36,040 nucleotides of DNA, from positions 1 through 36,040 of the forward strand of contig JAUNUR010000029.1 of assembly GCA_030538085.1 (NCBI GenBank), written 5' to 3'. This document shows positions 9,601 through 15,218 of the stretch, piece by piece (position 1 is the stretch's first letter; every line of letters begins with the position of its first letter). Origin of the DNA: Pseudomonadota bacterium (GTDB lineage Bacteria > Pseudomonadota > Gammaproteobacteria > Burkholderiales > Burkholderiaceae_C). The notes under the pieces were generated by a model, which was not told the DNA's origin, did not search any database, and saw nothing but the letters and a program-made list of their open reading frames with translations. A program made the position numbers and the translations under genes.

Positions 9601-9786
9601 GGTGCGGCTCATCACGTCGGGGCTGGCGCCGGGGTACAGCGTCTGCACCTGGATCGTCGGGTAATCCACCTGCGGCAGCGCCGCCAGTGGCAGAAAGCGC
9701 AGCCCCAGCAACCCCGACAGCACGATGGCCAGCATGAACAGGCCAGTGGCGACGGGGCGGTGGATGAAGAGGCGGGAGGGGTTCAT
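6610..9786 (-). CDS. mdtB: RND multidrug efflux permease, MdtB-like
   Basis: 1058-residue HAE1-family RND permease. It shows the N-terminal helix after RLFIHRPVATGLFMLAIVLS, PQVDYPTIQVQTLYPGASPD characteristic of MdtB, the proton-relay pair Asp425-Asp426 in TGFVVDDAIV, and the conserved IVGIIGLILLIGIVKKNAIM near the C-terminus. ATG at 9786 is chosen over the in-frame GTG at 9801, because a purine-rich GAAGGTGGG lies upstream of the ATG and would touch the GTG. It should act with MdtC as a mixed trimer fed by the MdtA adaptor. The gene is separated from mdtA by a toxin-antitoxin pair on the other strand, so an mdt transcript must pass through 650 bases antisense to that pair, or mdtB needs its own promoter. 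None is obvious. Confidence 0.93.
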   Translation of the reverse strand: MNPSRLFIHRPVATGLFMLAIVLSGLLGLRFLPLAALPQVDYPTIQVQTLYPGASPDVMSRTVTAPLERQFGQMAGLARMSSTSAAGVSIVTLQFGLKESMAAAEQQVQAAINAGGSLLPADLPAPPVYAKVNPADAPILTLAITSDSLPLTEVQNMVNTRLAQKISQISGVGLVTLAGGQRPAVRVQGNLEALASMGLGLDSLRTAINGANVSSAKGSFDGPRRAYTINSNDQLLTAEQYRELIVSYRGGAPVRLKDVAEVIPGSENSRLGAWAGIKEGGTVQAMGAANAPAAGQTSGELVHAIILNVQRQPGANVIATVDAIKQQLPELTQGLPESVRVAVLTDRTQGIRASVQHVQIELLLAVVMVVLVIFFFLHSLRATLIASIAVPISLVGSAGVMYLLGYSLNNLTLMALTIATGFVVDDAIVVIENISRHREMGKSPWQAAIDGAGEIGFTIISLTVSLVAVLIPLLFMQEVIGRLFREFAVTLALTILISAVVSLTLVPMMSARWLEPLDHAQGRIGGAMQRGMDRVIAQYDRGLHWVLAHQPLTLLIALGTLLLTVLMYWAIPKGLFPTQSTGQLQLRVQAPADVSFDRMAALQGTAAEAVLGDGAVQSVSSVVGVDAANNTMLSNGRLVVNLRPRGLFGESQPAIMERLRTSAERAAPGTTVLVQPTQDLTVDSESGATEYRFALEGVNTAEVDAWAQRLAVRLRDLPELRGTATDAGAQGKAAFVQVDRDSASRLGITASSIDDALYNAFGQRIVSTIFTETNHYRVILEAQRDDAASLHALMNLPLRTAGGATTPLSSIAAIVEQPAPLQVTRVAQYPAATVGFDLAPGVSLGAAVRAIKAAAQAEGLPQGITLRMTGSAGAYEGSLSNQLWLILAALVCVYIVLGVLYESYIHPLTILSTLPSAGVGALLALWVTGHPLDIVGIIGLILLIGIVKKNAIMMIDFALDAERHQGMAPQEAIHQAALLRFRPILMTTLAALAAALPMMLAFGDGAELRRPLGLAIFGGLVLSQLLTLFTTPVIYLWFDRVAARVRGRGGVAEEVGHA

Positions 9787-9809
9787 GGCTGTACCACCCA
9801 CCTTCTATC

Positions 9810-9838
9810 TTGAAAAGACCAGTTAAAAGACCTATATT
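9810..9838 (+). promoter_or_regulatory. Sigma70-type promoter of the toxin-antitoxin pair
   Basis: TTGAAA (9810-9815) and TATATT (9833-9838) are separated by exactly 17 bases and point toward the antitoxin gene. This is one of the clearest promoters in the window. Confidence 0.75.
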
Positions 9839-9845
9839 TAGGTCT
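9828..9845. promoter_or_regulatory. Palindromic operator over the -10 box
   Basis: AGACCTA (9828-9834) and TAGGTCT (9839-9845) form a perfect inverted repeat with a 4-base centre covering the -10 box. A further AAAAGACC half-site lies at 9813-9820, repeated at 9825-9832. Such a layout fits autorepression by an antitoxin or antitoxin-toxin complex, as known for Phd/YefM systems. The operator function is inferred. Confidence 0.65.
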
Positions 9846-9861
9846 CGAAAGGAGTCCTGCC

Positions 9862-10110
9862 ATGCCCCACCCTGTTCTTGCCCACACCGCGGCCAGCATT
9901 TCCGAGCTCAAAGCCAACCCCATGAAAGTGGTTGCCAGCGGCAACGGCATGCCGATTGCGGTGCTGAACCGCAACGCGCCGGCGTTCTATTGCGTGCCGG
10001 CCGCGGCGTACGAGGCGATGATGGAATTGATCGACGACGCCCAGTTGCTGAAACTGGTCGAGCAGCGCCAGCACGAGGCCTCGATCGCCGTGATGCTCGA
10101 TGAGCTATAG
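9862..10110 (+). CDS. Phd/YefM-family antitoxin
   Basis: 82-residue antitoxin that should bind and neutralise the RelE-like toxin encoded immediately downstream and repress its own promoter. The N-terminal DNA-binding/dimerisation part (SISELKANPMKVVASGNGMPIAVLNR, followed by PAFYCVPAAAYEAMMEL) is typical of the Phd/YefM fold. The C-terminal helix from about residue 60 would wrap the toxin. AAAGGAG at 9848-9854 gives a strong ribosome binding site. The gene overlaps the toxin start by 11 bases, suggesting translational coupling. Family assignment rests on motif recognition. Confidence 0.88.
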   Translation: MPHPVLAHTAASISELKANPMKVVASGNGMPIAVLNRNAPAFYCVPAAAYEAMMELIDDAQLLKLVEQRQHEASIAVMLDEL

Positions 10111-10393
10111 CCTGCGCTTCAAGGAGTCGGCGCTGAAGGAGTGGCGCCAGCTCAGCGCGCCCGTGCGCGAGCAGTTCAAGAAGAAGCTGGCCGAGCGGCT
10201 GGAACAGCCCCGCGTGCCCAGCGCCGCGCTGCACGGCGCGCGCGATCTCTACAAGATCAAGCTGCGTGCAGCGGGCTTTCGGCTTGTGTATCAGGTCGAT
10301 GACGGCATCGTCACCGTGACCGTGATCGCCGTCGGCAAACGAGAGCGCAGCGCGGTCTATGCGGCAGCGTTGGCGCGCTCGAAGGAGAGCTGA
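10100..10393 (+). CDS. relE: RelE-family mRNA interferase toxin
   Basis: 97-residue toxin very similar along its whole length to E. coli RelE, which cleaves mRNA in the ribosomal A site. The residues known to matter in RelE are all at the same positions: Lys52 and Lys54 (YKIKL), Arg61 (FRLVYQV), Arg81 (GKRERS) and Tyr87. The start overlaps the antitoxin end, as in most such operons. The pair lies inside the mdtA-mdtB interval on the opposite strand; its 3' end is 42 bases from the mdtA stop (convergent). In E. coli, RelE pairs with a ribbon-helix-helix RelB, whereas here the partner is Phd/YefM-like. The toxin looks intact. Confidence 0.92.
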   Translation: MSYSLRFKESALKEWRQLSAPVREQFKKKLAERLEQPRVPSAALHGARDLYKIKLRAAGFRLVYQVDDGIVTVTVIAVGKRERSAVYAAALARSKES

Positions 10394-10435
10394 GAAAGCT
10401 GGGGACGTCATGCGTGCGAACTCGTCAACCGGCCA

Positions 10436-12082
10436 TCATTGCGTCGGGCCCTGAGCACCACGCTGCTCGCGCAACTTCTGCAGATACGCTCGCCGCTCCT
10501 CCGGCGGCATCGCCATCACCTTCTCGCGCACATCGGGCGGCAGGCGATCCATCCAGGCACCACTGGCGGGTCTGGCCAGTGCAGATGCTCCTGAATCAGG
10601 AGCTACTTGCGCAGGATTGGCGGCGACTGGAGGCCGATTCGACTCGGAAGCAGCAGCAGGCACCGGCGCGCTGCCCACACGCGCCGCGCCGCTGGCACCA
10701 CCGCGCGACCCGCGCGCACCTGGCGCGCCCGAGGCACCGCCCCTCGGCCCGCGCGCCTCGCCCGCTAGCGCGACCTTGCCGCCATCCTTGACCCGGTCGC
10801 CGCCTTCGGTGACGACCAGCTCGCCCGCCTGCACGCCCGAGGTGATGAGCACGTCGTCCACCGTGGCGCCGCCGCGCTTCACCGGCCGCATGTGCGCCAC
10901 TCGCTCGGCATCGACCACGTAGACGTAGTCACCCTCCGGCCCGGTGCGCACGGCCGTCACCGGCACCAGCACGCCGGGCGTGGCGCCCAGTTGCAGGCGC
11001 ACGTTGACGAACTGGTTGGGGAACAGGTTGCCACCCGCGTTGTCGAAGCGCGCCTTGGCCTGCAGCGTGCCGGTGGCGGTGTCGATGACGTTGTCCAACG
11101 TCAGGAAGCGCCCCTGCGCCAGCGCATCGTTGCGCGTGCGGTCCAGCGCACTCACGGGCAGAACGGAAGTTGGCCCCCACGCTTCCCCGCTGCGCGAGGT
11201 CCGCTGCCCCCCGAGGGGGCTGGCGCCGCCTTGGGGCGGCCCGGCGGCAGCGCCGCCACGCTGCGCCGCCAGCACGTCCTGCACGCGGTCCTGCGGCACG
11301 GCAAACTTCACGTCGATGGGCGCCATCTGCGTGATGGTGGCGATGCCGGTGGTACCGCCAGCCTGCACCATGTTGCCGGGATCCACCGCGCGCAGGCCGA
11401 TGCGGCCGCTGATGGGCGCGGTGATGCGCGCATAGCCCAGGTTGATGCGTGCGTTGCCTTCGCTGGCGGTGCTGCTCTGCACCTGGCCTTCGAGCTGCTT
11501 GACCAGCGCCACCTGCGTGTCCACGTCCTGCCGGGCGATGGAATCCTGCTTCCACAGCGTCTCGTAGCGGCCCAGCGTGACGCGCGCGGCCGACAGCTGC
11601 GCCTGGATGCGCGCGCGCTCGCCCTGCGCCTGCGCCAGCGCCTGCTCGAACGGACGCGGATCGACGCGCGCCAGCAACTGGCCCTTCTGCACCGCCTGCC
11701 CTTCGGTGAACAGCACCTCGGTCAGCACGCCCGACACCTGCGGGCGCAGCACCACCTGGGTGACGGGCGTGACGGTGCCGAGTGCGTCGATGACGATGGG
11801 CAGATCGCCCTGGCGTGCCCGCGCCGCACCCACCGTGGCCGATGGGCCGCCACCACCCATCATGCCGGCGCCACCACCACCACCACCCGGCCCGCCTCCG
11901 CCACCTGGGCGGGCAGCGGGCGTGGCCGGCGCCTTGGCACGCTGCACCAGCCACCAAGCACTGCCCGCCAGGCCCAGCACGAACAGCAGCGCCAGCACGC
12001 GGCCCAGCCAGCGGTTGCGCGGCCGCACCGGCGCGGGCGATGTGGCGTGGAGCGTGGGCGGGTCGTTAGGCTGGTTGGACAT
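10436..12082 (-). CDS. mdtA: RND efflux periplasmic adaptor, MdtA-like
   Basis: 548-residue membrane-fusion protein linking the RND permeases to the outer membrane channel. In order: an N-terminal membrane anchor (about 25-46), a Gly-rich tract (60-79), the barrel-sandwich/lipoyl domain beginning GDLPIVIDALGTVTPV, a coiled-coil hairpin (about 145-215, ending in INLGYARITAPISGRIG), a beta-barrel (IDVKFAVPQDRVQDVL), and a membrane-proximal domain with GDYVYVVDAERVAHMRPV. It is longer than E. coli MdtA (415 residues). About 33 extra residues (276-308) come from an intergenic-type repeat. A C-terminal tail of about 110 residues, rich in Gly, Ala, Arg and Pro, ends in the charged helix MAMPPEERRAYLQKLREQRG. 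First gene of the mdt locus; no convincing promoter is visible in 12083-12287. Confidence 0.92.
   Translation of the reverse strand: MSNQPNDPPTLHATSPAPVRPRNRWLGRVLALLFVLGLAGSAWWLVQRAKAPATPAARPGGGGGPGGGGGGAGMMGGGGPSATVGAARARQGDLPIVIDALGTVTPVTQVVLRPQVSGVLTEVLFTEGQAVQKGQLLARVDPRPFEQALAQAQGERARIQAQLSAARVTLGRYETLWKQDSIARQDVDTQVALVKQLEGQVQSSTASEGNARINLGYARITAPISGRIGLRAVDPGNMVQAGGTTGIATITQMAPIDVKFAVPQDRVQDVLAAQRGGAAAGPPQGGASPLGGQRTSRSGEAWGPTSVLPVSALDRTRNDALAQGRFLTLDNVIDTATGTLQAKARFDNAGGNLFPNQFVNVRLQLGATPGVLVPVTAVRTGPEGDYVYVVDAERVAHMRPVKRGGATVDDVLITSGVQAGELVVTEGGDRVKDGGKVALAGEARGPRGGASGAPGARGSRGGASGAARVGSAPVPAAASESNRPPVAANPAQVAPDSGASALARPASGAWMDRLPPDVREKVMAMPPEERRAYLQKLREQRGAQGPTQ
10587..10603. repeat. 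Short palindrome inside mdtA
   Basis: GCTCCTGA (10587-10594) and TCAGGAGC (10596-10603) form a perfect stem around a single base. It is read in frame as part of the low-complexity MdtA tail. Similar GCTCCTGA hairpins are common as dispersed repeats in Comamonadaceae, so this may be an absorbed repeat. Confidence 0.55.
11165..11257. repeat. Intergenic-type hairpin repeat embedded in the mdtA frame
   Basis: Three adjacent hairpins are visible: GCCCCC/GGGGGC (11206-11220), GCCGCC/GGCGGC (11225-11240) and GGCGGC/GCCGCC (11243-11257), preceded by CCCACGCTTCCCCGCTGCGC. This resembles a dispersed Comamonadaceae intergenic repeat, but here it is translated as residues 276-308 of MdtA without breaking the frame. 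Confidence 0.7.
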
Positions 12083-12287
12083 GCGTATCCGGGTCGTTCA
12101 GGGCCCGGCGCGCGGGGTGCCGGGTCAGTGCGGTTGTTCTTGCGGGTAGTCGGTCGGAGCGCGATGGCCAGGCAGGCATCGCGCGTGCCGCCATCGTAGC
12201 GGCGGCAACCTGCCCTCTGATGAGCGCTGGTTGAAGAAATGTAAAGTCAGCCGAAGCCGACAGTGCGCCAGGCGCGACCAGCCGTGA

Positions 12288-12605
12288 TCAGGCCGGTAGC
12301 GGCACCAGGCGCCAGCCCTGCGGCGCGACTTGCTGCGCCAGCAGCAGGTCGATATTGGGGTGCGAGCCGGGGTGCGCCCGCGCCTCGACCACGTGCTCGG
12401 CGAACCATTCCAGGCCTTGGGCAATGGCTGCCTTGCTCAGTTGCCCATCAAACGCTTTCGCCAGCGCGTGGTAGATGCGCAGCGAACCCAGCTTGCCCGG
12501 CGCGGCGGGGATGTGGTGCACGACGGCGTCGGCGGCGTCAATCACATCGAGCCCGCGCAGATGATCAACCGGCGGCAGCGTGGCCAGCGTTTCCGCAAAG
12601 CTCAC
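12288..12605 (-). CDS. DUF2322 family protein
   Basis: 105-residue small cytoplasmic protein of unknown function. The sequence ([62 protein letters not shown]) matches what I recall of DUF2322. The GTG start at 12605 is chosen because it overlaps the uppP stop by 4 bases (GTGA at 12605-12602), with GGAGG just before. This suggests translational coupling to uppP and possibly a related role, but no function can be claimed. It has no signal peptide or membrane segment. Confidence 0.8.
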   Translation of the reverse strand: MSFAETLATLPPVDHLRGLDVIDAADAVVHHIPAAPGKLGSLRIYHALAKAFDGQLSKAAIAQGLEWFAEHVVEARAHPGSHPNIDLLLAQQVAPQGWRLVPLPA

Positions 12606-13426
12606 GCCTCCCACGCCACCCACCCCATCCACCACGTCAGCAGCACGATCACCCCGAAGGCGATGCGGTACCACGCAAACGGCACGAAGCTGTGGCTGGA
12701 GATGTAGCGCAGCAGCCAGCGCACGCAGATCCAGGCGCTGATGAACGAGAACACCAGCCCCACGGCGAACACCGGCGCATCGGCCCAGCTCAGCAGGTGG
12801 CGGGCCTTGAACAGGCTGTACACGCCCGCGCCGATCAGCGTGGGGATGGCGAGGAAGAACGAGAAATCCGTCGCCGCCTTGCGCGACAGGCCCAGCAGCA
12901 TGCCGCCGATGATGGTGGCGCCGCTGCGGCTGGTGCCGGGGATCATGGCGAAGCACTGCACCAGGCCCACTTTCAGCGCGTCCATCGGCGTCATGTCGTC
13001 CACGCTCTGCACGCGTGCGGCGCTCTGCGGCCGGCGCTCAGCCCACAGGATGACGAAGGCGCCCAGGATGAAGGTGGTGGCCACCACCTGAGGGGTAAAC
13101 AGGTGTGCATCGATGGCCTCGCCAAACAGCAGGCCCAGGATGACGGCCGGGAAGAAGGCAATCACCACGTTCAACGCAAAGCGCTGCGCCGCCTTGTCAC
13201 GCGGCAGCGCCACCACCGTGTGGCGAATCTTCTGCCAGTACACCAGCACCACGGCGAAGATGGCGCCGGTCTGGATGGCGATCTTGAACACGTTGGCCGC
13301 CTCGCCGCCCATGTTCAGCAGGCTGCCCGCCAGGATCAGGTGACCAGTGGAAGAGATGGGGAGAAACTCGGTCAAACCCTCCACGATGCCCATGATCGCG
13401 GCCTTGACCAGCAGGACGGTGTCCAA
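12602..13426 (-). CDS. uppP: Undecaprenyl-diphosphatase (BacA/UppP)
   Basis: 274-residue polytopic inner-membrane enzyme that dephosphorylates undecaprenyl diphosphate to recycle the lipid carrier for peptidoglycan and other envelope polymers; excess gives bacitracin resistance. Both signature motifs are present: [15 protein letters not shown] (Glu16, Glu20, His29) and [10 protein letters not shown] with Arg167. Length is standard. It is divergent from the asd block and ends in a 4-base overlap with the DUF2322 gene. A small hairpin (13447-13463) lies in its leader. Confidence 0.96.
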   Translation of the reverse strand: MDTVLLVKAAIMGIVEGLTEFLPISSTGHLILAGSLLNMGGEAANVFKIAIQTGAIFAVVLVYWQKIRHTVVALPRDKAAQRFALNVVIAFFPAVILGLLFGEAIDAHLFTPQVVATTFILGAFVILWAERRPQSAARVQSVDDMTPMDALKVGLVQCFAMIPGTSRSGATIIGGMLLGLSRKAATDFSFFLAIPTLIGAGVYSLFKARHLLSWADAPVFAVGLVFSFISAWICVRWLLRYISSHSFVPFAWYRIAFGVIVLLTWWMGWVAWEA

Positions 13427-13446
13427 GCGAAAGCCTTTCTGAAAAC

Positions 13447-13463
13447 GCTACATCATTTGTAGC
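13447..13463. repeat. Hairpin in the uppP leader
   Basis: GCTACA (13447-13452) and TGTAGC (13458-13463) form a stem with a 5-base loop, about 20 bases upstream of the uppP start. Together with the stem CCAACAA/TTGTTGG at 13559-13577, this is the only structure I see in 13427-13626, the left part of the 404-base uppP-asd interval. Confidence 0.45.
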
Positions 13464-13626
13464 TTGCGGGCGACGATTCTACGGCCACGTTGACTGATGA
13501 CGTGCGGGATCTCGTCCATCTTCCACGGACATGGTTGGCAATTTCAACGCCCCTGCTCCCAACAACCCTTTTGTTGGTCGGGCCGCTGCCATCCAGTCAG
13601 CAAGCGCTGCATTACAATTGCCCACC

Positions 13627-13737
13627 ATGAACGCAGCTGACCACTTCAGTCCGGCTATCGCCTCGGCCTCCGTGTCGAGCGCACAGGCGTTCCCCCCCCT
13701 CGCTCCCCGCATTACCACGACCACCAAAAAGGGCTGA
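13627..13737 (+). CDS. Candidate threonine-rich leader peptide upstream of asd
   Basis: A 36-codon frame ends with Ile-Thr-Thr-Thr-Thr-Lys-Lys-Gly just before its stop, 93 bases upstream of asd. asd makes aspartate semialdehyde, the precursor of threonine, lysine and methionine. The threonine codons (13714-13725) can pair with GTGGT (13745-13749) plus CGTG (13754-13757), and GGGC/GCCC (13731-13744) forms a nested hairpin over the stop codon. That is the expected layout for translation-dependent control. A TACAAT box at 13613-13618 would start transcription almost at the ATG, so the peptide could be leaderless; no good -35 box or Shine-Dalgarno is seen. There is no T-run after the hairpins, so classical attenuation is not proven. 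Confidence 0.42.
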   Translation: MNAADHFSPAIASASVSSAQAFPPLAPRITTTTKKG

Positions 13738-13830
13738 CCAGCCCGTGGTTCGTCGTGCGCGCCGCCTACCGGAGCCAGACGAGCCCGGCAGGTCAGACAG
13801 ATTCACTTTGTTTGAAAGGCGCGACTGACA

Positions 13831-14970
13831 ATGAACAAGATCGGCAACGTTGTAGGCCTCGTCGGCTGGCGAGGCATGGTTGGCTCGGTCCTGATGGATC
13901 GCATGCAGGCCGAAAAGGACTTCGACCTGATCGAGCCCATTTTCTTCTCCACCAGCAACGCGGGCGGTACCGCGCCCGCGATGGCGAAGAACGAGAAGAC
14001 CCTGAAGGATGCGCACGACATTGATGCCTTGAGCAAGTGCGACATCATCCTGACCTGCCAGGGTGGCGACTACACCACCGAGGTATTCCCCAAGCTGCGC
14101 GCCGCTGGCTGGAAGGGCCACTGGATCGACGCCGCCAGCACACTGCGCATGAAGGACGACGCGGTCATCGTGCTCGACCCCGTGAACATGCCCGTGATCC
14201 AGAACGCGCTGGCCAACGGCGGCAACAACTGGATCGGCGGCAACTGCACCGTCAGCTGCATGCTGATGGGCGTGGGCGCCCTTTACAAGGCCGGTCTGGT
14301 CGAGTGGATGAGCACGCAGACCTACCAGGCGGCCAGCGGCGGCGGCGCGCAGCACATGCGCGAGTTGCTGACGCAGTACGGCACGCTGAACGCCGAGGTC
14401 AAGGCGCTGCTGCAAGACCCCAAGAGCGCCATTCTGGAGATCGACCGCATGGTGGCCGCCAAGCAGCGGGCACTGTCAGGCGACGAAGTGGCCAATTTCG
14501 GCGTGCCGCTGGGTGGCTCGCTGATCCCGTGGATCGACAAGGATCTGGGCAACGGCATGAGCCGCGAGGAATGGAAGGGCATGGCCGAGACCAACAAGAT
14601 CCTGGGCACGGGCGAAGGCTTTGGCGCGCCCGCCGTGCCGGTGGACGGTTTCTGCGTGCGCGTGGGCGCCATGCGCTGCCACAGCCAGGCGCTGACCTTC
14701 AAGCTGAAGAAGGACGTACCCGTGGCCGATATCGAAGCCATGATCGCCGCCGATAACGCTTGGGTGAAGGTGGTGCCCAACAACCGCGAGGACACGATCC
14801 GCGACCTGACGCCCGTGGCCGTGACCGGCACCATGACCATCCCGGTTGGCCGCATCCGCAAGCTGGCGATGGGGCCGGAATACGTGGGTGCGTTTACCAT
14901 CGGCGATCAGTTGCTGTGGGGCGCCGCCGAACCGCTGCGCCGCATGCTGCGGATCTTGCTGACGGCCTGA
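13831..14970 (+). CDS. asd: Aspartate-semialdehyde dehydrogenase
   Basis: 379-residue cytoplasmic enzyme reducing aspartyl phosphate to aspartate semialdehyde with NADPH, the branch point to diaminopimelate/lysine, threonine and methionine. The N-terminal nucleotide-binding motif [18 protein letters not shown], catalytic Cys139 in [12 protein letters not shown] and His284 in MRCHSQA are all present. Length fits the Gram-negative class of Asd. The start follows AAAGG at a distance of 9-10 bases. In many Burkholderiales leuB precedes asd; here the upstream gene is the divergent uppP, so the block has been rearranged. A strong hairpin follows the gene. Confidence 0.97.
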   Translation: MNKIGNVVGLVGWRGMVGSVLMDRMQAEKDFDLIEPIFFSTSNAGGTAPAMAKNEKTLKDAHDIDALSKCDIILTCQGGDYTTEVFPKLRAAGWKGHWIDAASTLRMKDDAVIVLDPVNMPVIQNALANGGNNWIGGNCTVSCMLMGVGALYKAGLVEWMSTQTYQAASGGGAQHMRELLTQYGTLNAEVKALLQDPKSAILEIDRMVAAKQRALSGDEVANFGVPLGGSLIPWIDKDLGNGMSREEWKGMAETNKILGTGEGFGAPAVPVDGFCVRVGAMRCHSQALTFKLKKDVPVADIEAMIAADNAWVKVVPNNREDTIRDLTPVAVTGTMTIPVGRIRKLAMGPEYVGAFTIGDQLLWGAAEPLRRMLRILLTA

Positions 14971-14992
14971 GCCGTTTCTTGAAAACGATAGC

Positions 14993-15017
14993 GGGCGGCG
15001 CCCAAATGGCGCCGCCC
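14993..15017 (+). terminator. Hairpin after asd
   Basis: GGGCGGCGCC (14993-15002) and GGCGCCGCCC (15008-15017) form a perfect 10-bp stem with a 5-base loop, 22 bases after the asd stop. The downstream T-run is weak (GTTGTC), so termination may be partial. Confidence 0.65.
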
Positions 15018-15106
15018 GTTGTCAAAGGGCAACAAGGCCGGGGAGGTTTCGACCTCGTATGAACGTGTGAGGATCGTTAACCAGTGTCTCAGCTTGTCAG
15101 CCTAAT

Positions 15107-15135
15107 TTGTTGATGTTAATGTCGATTTTCATATT
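15107..15135 (+). promoter_or_regulatory. Possible fimV promoter
   Basis: TTGTTG (15107-15112) and CATATT (15130-15135) are 17 bases apart in an AT-rich patch upstream of fimV. They match only part of the consensus. Confidence 0.35.
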
Positions 15136-15218
15136 CGTTCCGGCGAGGCTTGGCCTGCCCAACACCAGTCATGCAGAATAAAACCGTACAGACCCGCCCG
15201 GGGTCGAAAGGACAGGGA

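Noticed and set aside
6391-9813. 1140-codon open frame on the plus strand opposite mdtB
   Set aside because: It is extremely rich in Gln, Arg and His, as expected from the opposite strand of a GC-rich gene, and has no domain. mdtB is unmistakable on the other strand.
9787-9861. Promoter for mdtB on the minus strand within the toxin-antitoxin control region
   Set aside because: AT-rich boxes occur but none with acceptable -35/-10 spacing in that direction.
13612-14415. Minus-strand frame opposite asd
   Set aside because: Antisense to a fully conserved asd with catalytic residues; no protein-like features.
15150-15218. TTG start giving a 23-residue extension of FimV
   Set aside because: It lacks a ribosome site and would bury the signal peptide; ATG at 15219 has both a good site and a proper signal.
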